This document shows, piece by piece, positions 17,186 to 25,800 of a DNA stretch of 64,000 bases (position 1 is the first letter of the stretch; every line of letters begins with the position of its first letter). Source of the DNA: Paenarthrobacter sp. PH39-S1 (GTDB taxonomy: Bacteria; Actinomycetota; Actinomycetes; Actinomycetales; Micrococcaceae); assembly GCF_030063245.1 (NCBI RefSeq), contig NZ_JASISR010000002.1, positions 62,001 to 126,000 on the forward strand, written 5' to 3'. Below the pieces are notes generated by a model that saw only the letters and a program-made list of their open reading frames with translations, was not told where the DNA came from and searched no databases. Position numbers and translations under genes: made by a program.

Positions 17186-17518
17186 TTAGCCATACAGGCT
17201 CATCGAACCGAGGTACCCATCGTTACCACGCGGCGTCGGCTTAGCGTGCAACCGAAGTTCGACATTCGGGAAGATGAGTCCAACGTCAGGCAGCCGGCCA
17301 GCTTGCTTGTGATCAACGACTGTCTCGTAGTCATCAATGCTGTAGTAGTCGGTGACCCCGAGGGCTTCAATGCGAGGCTCTGATTCCTCGATGATCCTGA
17401 GGTATTCTTCCCATGCGTCGGCACCAAACTGGTTGTTGAGGGCGGTGCCCGGAGCATGGAGGTGCGGATCCCATCGGCGCCACACTGAACCGCGAGGGTC
17501 CGCGTGAGAGGAGTCGTC
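17186..17518 (-). pseudogene. TrlF-type (PHP-AAA) defence ATPase, N-terminal remnant
   Basis: The minus strand encodes DPRGSVWRRWDPHLHAPGT, then NNQFGADAWEEYLRIIEESE, EALGVTDYYSIDDYE and VGLIFPNVELRL. This matches the conserved start of TrlF family proteins, a PHP-type metal site (DPHLHAPGT) followed in full-length forms by a large AAA-like ATPase. No start codon remains in frame before a stop at 17519, and the match ends near 17220. About 900 residues are therefore missing. TrlF-like proteins occur in anti-phage and toxin islands. Confidence 0.65.
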
Positions 17519-17801
17519 CTACTGCTCTAATTACCACCAGGAAAGGAACCCGATGAAGCGCATCTGGAGTAATTTCTGGCACTGCTCCCGGCTTGGATCC
17601 AAGTCGCGGTCGATTCTGTCACCGGAGCCGGAATGACGGTGGCGTGAATGCCCTCCTCGCCCATCATTGGGCAGTCTGTTGCGCCATGTCCAATCTGCCG
17701 TGCGTTCTGCGACGACCGCACCGATTGTTTACTTCCCGGCTGCGCGGTCCCGACCACTCGCGCCCTAACGGCGCTACGACTCCGATCAGGACATACGGTG
17801 A

Positions 17802-18086
17802 TGGGCAACGCAGGCCGTCGATCTGCGTATTCGCCTCGGTGCAGAAAACATCGAAGAGGATGACGTCGAGGCTGCGATCGGAGCTGACCGCGTTTTCGAC
17901 CTCGTGAATGTGGCCCTGGCGGTGCTGGCTACCATGACGCAGCCTCTCGGCGACGAGTCCGACGAATGGCTGTTCTTGACTCGAATTTATGAGTACCTTG
18001 GAAATCCACAGAGACTAAACGTGAGAGACCGGATGATCGGTCTGGGTATTTACCCGAAGACCCATGGCTCGACGAGACCGGCATGA
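17802..18086 (+). pseudogene. C-terminal remnant of an unknown protein
   Basis: The frame starting just after a TGA at 17799 reads as convincing protein without a usable early start: VDLRIRLGAENIEEDDVEAA, then GADRVFDLVNVALAVLATM and DEWLFLTRIYEYLGNPQR, ending at 18086. Coding-like sequence before the TGA (YDSDQDIR) suggests the stop arose by mutation. A short product from the GTG at 17904 is possible. I do not recognise the family. The sequence from 17519 to 17801 contains no other convincing gene. Confidence 0.45.
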
Positions 18087-18240
18087 GGGCGGTCGCTAGC
18101 GTGAGTCCGCTGGTAGTCCTTCTCTGCCGACACCTACTCGATCCTCATCGGCGGATCTCACAATCGTAAACACGGTCTCAAAGGAAACTGGAGCATCTCT
18201 AATGGGGATGCTCCAAGCACACGGCGGGCAAGGAGAAACA

Positions 18241-19056
18241 ATGACCATCTGGACATGCGCCACGTGCGCCATCGAGCACCCCTGCACCCCGATCCCGCCC
18301 CAACTCTGTGAGATCTGCACCGACGAGCGGCAGTATGTGCCTGCGAGCGGCCAGCGCTGGACCACGCGGGAGGAACTCGCCGCTGCCGGCCACCAAATAA
18401 CTGTGCGAGAACTCGAACCAGATCTGTACGCGGTGGAGTGCGTCCCCGAATTCGGCATCGGCCAGCGCGGCCTGCTCCTGCGCACCGCACACGGGAACCT
18501 GCTCTGGGAGCCGCCTGGCTTCATCGACGACGCCGGAATTGCGGCCATCCGTACGCTCGGCGGTATCACCGTCATCACCGCCAGCCACCCGCATCTGACC
18601 GGTTCCTCGATTCAGTGGAGCCACGCCTTCGGAAGCGTCCCGGTATACGTAGCCGCCGCCGACAAAACGTGGATCAGACGCCCGGACCCGGTCATCCAAC
18701 TGTGGGATACGGCCCTTGAGCTCCTCCCCGGCGTCCGGATGATCCCATGCGGCGGGCATTTTGCCGGCAGCAGCATCGTCCATTGGCGGGACGGCGCCGC
18801 CGGACAGGGCGCTATCCTGACTGGAGATACCATCGGCATCGGCGCCGATCGGGCTTCGGTGAACGTCATGCGCAGCTACGTCAACAACATCCCCCTTCCC
18901 GAACGTGCCGTGCGCAAAATTCTCGATACCGTCATGCCGCTTCCGTTCGATCGGATCTACAGCGCCTTCCGTGCCGTCGGATCCGGCTCCCGCCCCATTG
19001 TTGACTGGTCTCTGCAGAGGTATATCAGCTGGATCCGCGGGGAGGTGGAGGAGTAG
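18241..19056 (+). CDS. MBL-fold metallo-hydrolase-like protein with N-terminal zinc-binding cysteines
   Basis: 271 residues from the ATG at 18241, preceded by AAGGAG. The N-terminus carries four cysteines in CATC and CEIC pairs (about 5-28), likely a small zinc knuckle. The rest resembles a metallo-beta-lactamase fold. The usual HxHxDH is replaced by ASHPHLTGSS; a later His (CGGHFAGSS) and Asp (LTGDTIGI) are kept. Metal binding is therefore plausible but altered. It lies at the right edge of the island. Function is unknown, although similar proteins occur in many actinobacteria. Confidence 0.75.
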   Translation: MTIWTCATCAIEHPCTPIPPQLCEICTDERQYVPASGQRWTTREELAAAGHQITVRELEPDLYAVECVPEFGIGQRGLLLRTAHGNLLWEPPGFIDDAGIAAIRTLGGITVITASHPHLTGSSIQWSHAFGSVPVYVAAADKTWIRRPDPVIQLWDTALELLPGVRMIPCGGHFAGSSIVHWRDGAAGQGAILTGDTIGIGADRASVNVMRSYVNNIPLPERAVRKILDTVMPLPFDRIYSAFRAVGSGSRPIVDWSLQRYISWIRGEVEE

Positions 19057-19301
19057 CTCGGGGCAATGACTGAAGAGAGTGCGGAAGACGGCGGTCATGG
19101 GCGAACGGCGTACGGGTCGGTGACCGGTGATGGGCAAAAGTCCGACGACGGCGAAAGGACGTGTCGCTGGAAAGGTCCGACGACGGCGTGGCTCCTGAGG
19201 TGATCGCCGCCGAGATCGTGACAGGAGCGGTCAGGACCAAGGAGATTTCGCCGCCAGCATCGCGCCGTAGACGGGACCTAGCGGCCGCAACTGTCGGCTT
19301 T

Positions 19302-19637
19302 TCAGCCGTGGCGCGGCGCGAACATGATCACCCCGACCCCGATCAGGCAGACGGACGCGCCGAGCAGGTCCCAGCGGTCCGGCCGGAATCCGTCCAGCGC
19401 CATCGCCCAGAACAGGGAACCGGCGACGAAGACTCCCCCGTAGGCGGCGAGAATACGACCGAAATTCGCATCGGGCTGGAGCGTGGCGACGAATCCGTAC
19501 AGCCCCAGGGCAATCACGCCCAGCCCGGCCCACCACCAGGCTTTACCTTCCCGGACGGCCTGCCAGATCAGCCATGCCCCGCCGATTTCGGCCAGGGCGG
19601 CGAGCGCGAAAAGGACGATTGATCTGATAATTGTCAC
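19302..19637 (-). CDS. YnfA family (UPF0060) small membrane protein
   Basis: 111 residues from the GTG at 19637, the standard YnfA length, with four membrane helices. Signature segments are [30 protein letters not shown] and [18 protein letters not shown]. It resembles small multidrug-resistance-type proteins and may be a transporter. A longer upstream frame is rejected because family alignment begins at this GTG. It is divergent from the membrane protein gene at 19771. Confidence 0.9.
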   Translation of the reverse strand: MTIIRSIVLFALAALAEIGGAWLIWQAVREGKAWWWAGLGVIALGLYGFVATLQPDANFGRILAAYGGVFVAGSLFWAMALDGFRPDRWDLLGASVCLIGVGVIMFAPRHG

Positions 19638-19770
19638 CCGTCCAGTGTCCTCTGACCGGGCGGGCAATCCCGCCGCGGCGCGGCCGCGAATAGTAGGTAA
19701 ACTTGGCTGCGTATCCGGCCGCCGGCCGGAGAAGTGATGGAAGTTGCCCGCCGGGAGCCGAAGGAGAGCC

Positions 19771-20415
19771 ATGACCGTCGTTTCCGCGCCGTTCCGCTGG
19801 CTGCGCTCCGGAGCCATCGGCGTAACCGTACTGTCGCTCGCGGCGGGTGCGCACACGCTGGCCGGCGGGAGCCTGCCGGCACCGCTCATCCTGGCGGCGC
19901 TCACGGCGCTGACCGGGCTCGCATCCGTGACAGCCACCGGCTTCCGCATTCCGCTGCCCCTGATGGCCACTCTGCTCGGCGCCAGCCAGCTGCTGCTGCA
20001 CGGTGCTTTTGATCTGCTGTCAGCCCCCGGCATGGCCGGTTTCCCTGATCCGGCCATGCACCATCACCTCGTGTCCTCGGCCGCCGGCCCGGTCCCCGTT
20101 GCGGCGGCAATGCCCGCCATGGCGGCCGGCCCGGCAGCCCCAACCGCGGCCTTGACCTTGACCTTGGCCATGACGCTCGCCCACATCGGCGCCACGCTCG
20201 CCTGCGCCGTCGTGCTGGCCAAGGGCGAAGACGCCCTCTGGCTGCTCGCTGGCTGGCTCCGCCCGCTCGTGCGGCCGGCCGCCCGCTCCGGCGCCGCCGT
20301 CGCGCCGTTGGTCCGTGTTCTGACGCCCGAAGTGCCGGTGCGCCCGCAGCCGCGCCGCAATCTGCGCGCGGACAGCCGACGCGGGCCGCCGGCGGCCGCG
20401 GTCCCGCTCACTTAG
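19771..20415 (+). CDS. Hypothetical membrane protein upstream of YcnI
   Basis: 214 residues from the ATG at 19771, with AAGGAG 7 bases upstream. About five hydrophobic segments are visible, at roughly 13-30, 35-52, 58-77, 118-125 and 133-155. A central loop is rich in His and Met ([12 protein letters not shown], then [12 protein letters not shown]), which could bind copper. The C-terminus is a basic Pro/Arg tail. Proteins like this often precede ycnI-type genes in actinobacteria. A role in copper handling is an inference from the neighbour and the Met/His loop. Confidence 0.7.
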   Translation: MTVVSAPFRWLRSGAIGVTVLSLAAGAHTLAGGSLPAPLILAALTALTGLASVTATGFRIPLPLMATLLGASQLLLHGAFDLLSAPGMAGFPDPAMHHHLVSSAAGPVPVAAAMPAMAAGPAAPTAALTLTLAMTLAHIGATLACAVVLAKGEDALWLLAGWLRPLVRPAARSGAAVAPLVRVLTPEVPVRPQPRRNLRADSRRGPPAAAVPLT

Positions 20416-20500
20416 CACCCTTCCGGCGGATCCGGCGGGGTGTCCCTTACCCACCGAACTGCGGCATGCCGTTCACGCATGCCCGTCGAAAGGCCACGTC

Positions 20501-21217
20501 ATGAACTACCGCTTCACCAAAACCAAGTACCGCGCACTGAAAACCACCCTCGTTGCCGGAGCCACCGTCGGCCTGATGACCAGCGGCCTGGCCGCGGCCT
20601 CCGCGCACGTGGAAATCACCCCGGACAGCACCGCCGCCGGGTCGTATTCCCTGCTGACGTTCAGCATCGGGCACGGCTGCAACGGCTCCCCCACGGACAA
20701 GATCACCATCAATCTCCCGCAGGAAATCAACGACGCCACGGCCACGGTGAACCCGAACTGGACGATCAGCAAGACGACCGAAAAGCTCGCGACGCCGCAG
20801 AAGCTCTCCAACGGCAGCTCCGTCACCGAGCGCACCAGTCAGGTCATTTACACCGCCACGACACCGTTGGATGCGCATCAGCGGGACGCCCTGGTGCTCT
20901 CCCTGCAGCTGCCGGACACCGCCGGAAAGACGCTGTACTTCCCGACCCTGCAGAACTGCGAAACGGGCGAGACGAACTGGGCGGATGTGGCTGCGGCCGG
21001 CCAGGACCCCGAATCGCTCAAGGCCGCGGCTCCGATGGTTGCGGTGACGACGGCCGAGGCCAGCGGAACGGCGACTCCCGCGTCCGCGGTTGAGCCGATG
21101 TCCGACGGCGGCAGCCAGACGCCCGGCTGGATCGGGTTGGCAGCGGGCGTCCTGGGTCTGGGCATGGGTGGAGTTGCGCTGGCACGCAGCCGCGGCGGGA
21201 AGCACGACGCCAGCTAA
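20501..21217 (+). CDS. ycnI: YcnI-like copper-associated protein (DUF1775)
   Basis: 238 residues. The signal peptide covers about 1-35 (cut after ASA), leaving His as the first mature residue in HVEITPDSTAAG, the copper-binding brace of YcnI-type proteins. The DUF1775 beta-sandwich follows. A C-terminal membrane helix at about 208-228 (GWIGLAAGVLGLGMGGVAL) with a basic tail should hold it on the outer face of the membrane. YcnI proteins bind Cu(II) and help copper acquisition or homeostasis. Confidence 0.87.
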   Translation: MNYRFTKTKYRALKTTLVAGATVGLMTSGLAAASAHVEITPDSTAAGSYSLLTFSIGHGCNGSPTDKITINLPQEINDATATVNPNWTISKTTEKLATPQKLSNGSSVTERTSQVIYTATTPLDAHQRDALVLSLQLPDTAGKTLYFPTLQNCETGETNWADVAAAGQDPESLKAAAPMVAVTTAEASGTATPASAVEPMSDGGSQTPGWIGLAAGVLGLGMGGVALARSRGGKHDAS

Positions 21218-21371
21218 CCGCCGCACTCCGTGGCAGATTGGGCCCGGCGCTGCTGCAATGGAGCGCCGGTCCCGCCCCGCCGCCGCCGTGAAAGGTCACG
21301 ATCGGGGAAATAGTCGGCCGGTACCTGCGGCGGAGATTGACTCCGGCAACCGATCCGGCAAGTCTGGTTCA

Positions 21372-22058
21372 ATGATGACTCGGGGACATGCGAAGGCACT
21401 GACAGTTCTAACAGCGGCGGCCGCGGTCGCGGGTCTGGCTGGCTGTGGAGGGTCGACGGCGCCGGCGGGACCGTCGTCGACCGGCGCCGGCACGCCGTCG
21501 TCCGCGTCGAGCAGCACCAGCAGCGCCAGCAGCACCGCCGACAGCCCGTCCGTCAGCGCTCCGCCGTCGACTATTCCCTCCCCCAGCACCGAACCATCGA
21601 TCGTTCCCTCTCCCAGCAGCACCGCCGTTGCTGGCCCGGCTCTGTGTACGGCGGCCATGCTGCAGGGCTCCGTTGATGACACCGGCGGCGGGGCGGCGGG
21701 CGGCATCTATATGAAACTGATCCTGCAGAACGCCTCTGCCGCGACCTGCATCCTGGACGGCTATCCCGGCGTTTCCCTGGTCGGCGGCGGCAATGGCACC
21801 CAGCTCGGCGCGCCGGCCAACCGCAACGCTGAACTTCCCTCCGCCGGCCCGATCACGATGGCACCGGGGTCCCGTGCCGCCGCCGTGCTGCATTATACGC
21901 AGGCCGGGAACTACCAGGGCTGCACGCAGGCGCCCGCGGATGGCCTGCGGATTTACCCGCCGAGCGCCACCGACGCGCTGTACATTGCCCACCCGCTCAC
22001 GGCATGCACCGACACGGCCACGGTGCTGATGACAATCGGAGCCTTTCAGAGCCCCTGA
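21372..22058 (+). CDS. DUF4232 domain lipoprotein
   Basis: 228 residues. A lipoprotein signal (LTVLTAAAAVAGLAGC, lipidated Cys about 25) is followed by a 60-residue Ser/Thr/Pro/Ala linker. The C-terminal DUF4232 domain (about 90-228) contains KLILQNASAATCILDGYPGV and ends in LTACTDTATVLMTIGAF. Two Cys pairs probably form disulfides. It is an exported protein anchored to the membrane. Its function is unknown. Two adjacent ATG codons (21372 and 21375) could start it. Confidence 0.82.
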   Translation: MMTRGHAKALTVLTAAAAVAGLAGCGGSTAPAGPSSTGAGTPSSASSSTSSASSTADSPSVSAPPSTIPSPSTEPSIVPSPSSTAVAGPALCTAAMLQGSVDDTGGGAAGGIYMKLILQNASAATCILDGYPGVSLVGGGNGTQLGAPANRNAELPSAGPITMAPGSRAAAVLHYTQAGNYQGCTQAPADGLRIYPPSATDALYIAHPLTACTDTATVLMTIGAFQSP

Positions 22059-22121
22059 CGCCTCGAGGCCCGGCCTCCGTCCCGCGGAGCGGGCGCTCCG
22101 GAACGTCCTGGTGGTCACCGG

Positions 22122-22670
22122 CTAGAAACGGATCAGCGAATCCAAGTCCACTGCCTGCGTCTCCGGGCGCCTGCCATGCTTCATCACGTGCAGCCGGTAC
22201 GCGGCCAGCACGAACCCCGCGGAGGTCAGGGTCTGCAGCGCACCGCCCCACACCGGGGCCGTGATCACCATGCCCAGCAGCGCGGCCACACAGGCGCCGG
22301 CGCCGGCGGTGACAATCACGCGCGTCCGCTCCAGCACGCCATAGGCCAGGACTCCGCCGCCCAGGGCCAGCCACGCCAGGCAGCCCTGCAGGATCCCGGT
22401 GGTCCCGCCCAGCAGAACGCCCAGCACCATGCCCCCCGCCGTGTACAGGTAGGGCTTCAGCTCGGCCCGCAGGACCGGCGGATTCCGCAGGAACCACAAC
22501 GCGGTGGCGCCGGCGTACAGGAATGCGGCGATGAGGTAATAGGACGGCACGGCACCCTTGTCGGAATTGGCCATCAGGGCCATGGCTGCTCCGCCCAAAA
22601 AGAGCGCGGCCATGCCTGCCATGGGGAACCAGTTGTTCCCCATATGCCGCGAACCCACGGCCCCCTCCAT
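22122..22670 (-). CDS. Hypothetical membrane protein, five to six helices
   Basis: 182 residues, almost entirely hydrophobic helices: about 14-35, 43-60, 72-95, 97-112, 118-138 and 140-160. A short charged tail follows (MKHGRRPETQAVDL). No domain is recognised. MGNNWF at 22643 is an alternative start. It is divergent from the Lhr gene. Confidence 0.7.
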   Translation of the reverse strand: MEGAVGSRHMGNNWFPMAGMAALFLGGAAMALMANSDKGAVPSYYLIAAFLYAGATALWFLRNPPVLRAELKPYLYTAGGMVLGVLLGGTTGILQGCLAWLALGGGVLAYGVLERTRVIVTAGAGACVAALLGMVITAPVWGGALQTLTSAGFVLAAYRLHVMKHGRRPETQAVDLDSLIRF

Positions 22671-22847
22671 CTCCGACTTGTTTGCTCTGCCGCTGATGAG
22701 GCCCCGGAGTGAGCACAGGGAACGGCAAAGGCAGCATTGCCACTTATACCGTCAGAGTACAGCCCGATGAGCCCTGCGGCGTGCAGGCGCACCCGGGGAG
22801 GAAAATGTCGGGGCCGTGAGAGATGATGGAGCCGTGGCGGGAAGCAA

Positions 22848-25800
22848 ATGAGTCCTCGGATGAACACCACGGAACGGTCCACGTCGGAACGTGCCGCGGA
22901 GCCAACGATGGATCAGTTCACGGCGGCAACCAGGGAGTGGTTCCTGGGTGCTTTCCCTGCGCCCACGCCAGCCCAGACGGGCGCTTGGCGGTCCATCGCC
23001 GCCGGATCACATTCACTGGTCATCGCCCCTACCGGCTCCGGCAAGACGCTCGCTGCCTTCCTCTGGGCGCTCGACCGGCTGATCGCCGTCGAACGCGATC
23101 CACAGGGTCCGGCGGGCACCCGCGTGCTGTATATTTCGCCGCTGAAGGCGCTCGGTGTGGACGTGGAGCGGAACCTGCGCGCGCCGCTGATCGGCATTAC
23201 CCAAACGGCGAAGCGCCTTGAGTTGCCGGCGCCGCACATTTCCGTCGGCGTACGGTCCGGAGATACGACGGCGTCCGAGCGGCGCACGCTGTTGAGCCAT
23301 CCACCGGACATTCTCATCACCACCCCCGAATCGCTGTTTCTGATGCTCACGTCCAAGGCCCGTGCCACGCTGGCCCAGGTGGAAACGGTCATCCTCGATG
23401 AGGTGCACGCCGTCGCAGGGACCAAGCGCGGGGCGCACTTGGCGCTCTCGCTGGAGCGGCTCGACGCCCTGCTGGACCGGCCGGCGCAGCGGATCGGCCT
23501 GTCCGCCACCGTGGAGCCGAGGGAAACCGTGGCCCGGTTCCTGGCGGGCTCGGCCCCGGTGGAAATCGTGGCGCCGGTGACGGCCAAGAATTGGAATCTG
23601 TCCGTCACGGTGCCGGTGGAGGATATGACGTCGCTGCCTGCCCAGGTGGGAATGGACGCCGGGCAGGGCCCGGGCATGGCCCCGGGACCGGCGCCGAATA
23701 CCTCGATCTGGCCGCATGTGGAGGAAAAGATCGTGGATCACGTGCTGGCGAACAAGTCCACGATTGTCTTTGCCAATTCCCGGCGGCTGGCGGAACGGCT
23801 GACGGCGCGGCTGAACGAGATCTACGCGGGGCGCCTGCTGCTGGACGGATTGGCTGCCGCTGACGGGCAGGGCCCGGCGGCGGCGCAGCGGCCGGCGGAC
23901 GCGGAGGGCCCGACGCGGGCTGCGGGTCAGGGCCCGACGCGGGCTGCGGAGGAGCAGGCGGCCCGGACCCCGGAACACTCGGCCCGGACGCCGGGGCTGT
24001 CACCGCCCGCACAGCTGATGGCGCAGGCGGGTGCGACCAGCGGGGCGGAGCCGGTCCTGGCCAAGGCCCATCACGGCTCTGTCTCCAAGGACCAGCGGGC
24101 CTTGATCGAAGATGATCTCAAGTCCGGCCGGCTGCGCTGTGTGGTGGCCACCTCCAGTTTGGAACTGGGCATCGATATGGGCGCTGTGGATCTGGTGATC
24201 CAGGTGGAATCTCCGCCCTCGGTGGCGAGTGGGTTGCAGCGGGTGGGCCGGGCAGGGCACCAGGTGGGCGAGGTCTCGCAGGGCATACTTTTCCCGAAAC
24301 ACCGCGCAGATCTTGTGCACTCCGCCGTCACAGTGGAGCGGATGCTGGCGGGCCGGATCGAGTCCTTGTATATTCCGGCGAATCCGCTGGATATTCTGGC
24401 CCAGCAGACCGTCGCGGCGACGGCGCTGGGCAGTATCGATGTCGAGGAATGGTTCGATACGGTCCGGCGGTCGGCGCCGTTTGCCACGCTGCCGAGGTCT
24501 GCCTTCGATGCGACCCTTGATCTGCTGGCAGGCCGCTACCCCTCCGATGAATTTGCTGAACTCCGCCCCCGCATCATCTGGGACCGGACCGGAGGCACCC
24601 TTACGGGGCGCCCCGGAGCCCAGCGGCTGGCCGTGACATCCGGCGGTACCATTCCGGACCGCGGGCTGTTCGGCGTCTACATCGTCGGCTCCGAGCAGGA
24701 GGCCGCTCCGGGTGCAAAAGCCAAGGGCGGCCGGCGGGTTGGCGAACTCGACGAGGAGATGGTCTACGAGTCCCGGGTCGGCGACGTCTTTGCCTTAGGC
24801 GCCACCAGCTGGCGCATCGAAGACATCACCCATGACCGCGTACTGGTCTCTCCGGCATACGGGCAGCCGGGAAAGCTGCCGTTCTGGAAGGGTGATTCGC
24901 TGGGCCGGCCGGTGGAACTGGGCCGCGCATTGGGCGCTTTCATGCGCGAACTGTCCGGAGCGGATCCGGCTGCCGCGCTGCAAAGGTGCCGTGCAACGGG
25001 CCTGGACGACTGGGCAGCCGGCAACCTGCTCAGCTACCTCGCGGAGCAAAAGCAGGCCACCGACGTCGTCCCCAATGACACCACCCTGCTGGTGGAGCGC
25101 TTCCACGACGAACTCGGCGATTGGCGGGTTGTCCTGCACAGCCCGTATGGAATGCCCGTGCATGCACCGTGGGCGCTGGCCGTGGGGGCCCGGCTGCATG
25201 CCCGGTATGGTTTGGACGGATCCGCGATGGCTTCCGACGACGGCATTGTGCTGCGGGTGCCGATGATGGACGACGAGCCGCCCGGCGCCGATCTTTTCCT
25301 CTTCGATGCCGATGAGCTGGACAATATCGTCACCGCGGAAGTAGGCGGTTCTGCGCTGTTCGCGTCCCGGTTCCGCGAATGTGCCGCCCGCGCGCTGCTG
25401 CTGCCGCGGCAGAATCCGGGCAAACGCTCCCCGCTGTGGCAGCAGCGACAGCGCTCAGCCCAACTGCTCGACGTGGCCCGGAAATATCCCACCTTCCCGA
25501 TCGTGCTGGAAACCGTGCGCGAATGCCTCCAGGACGTTTATGATTTGCCCGCGTTGAAGGAAATTGCGGCCGGAATCGAACGGCGCGAACTGCGGGTTGT
25601 GGAGATCACTACGCAGCAGCCCTCGCCGTTCTCCCGCTCCCTGCTCTTTGGCTATGTGGCTTCCTTCCTCTATGAGGGCGATTCGCCGCTGGCCGAGCGC
25701 CGGGCCGCCGCGTTATCGCTGGACCCCACGCTGCTCAATGAACTGTTGGGCCGGGCTGAACTGCGCGAGCTGCTGGACCCAAAGGTCATCGAGCAGACGG

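Noticed and set aside
17553-17636. 27-codon frame (MKRIWSNFW...) with an AAAGGA upstream
   Set aside because: The ribosome-binding site is good, but the product is tiny and unlike anything known, and it lies among gene remnants.
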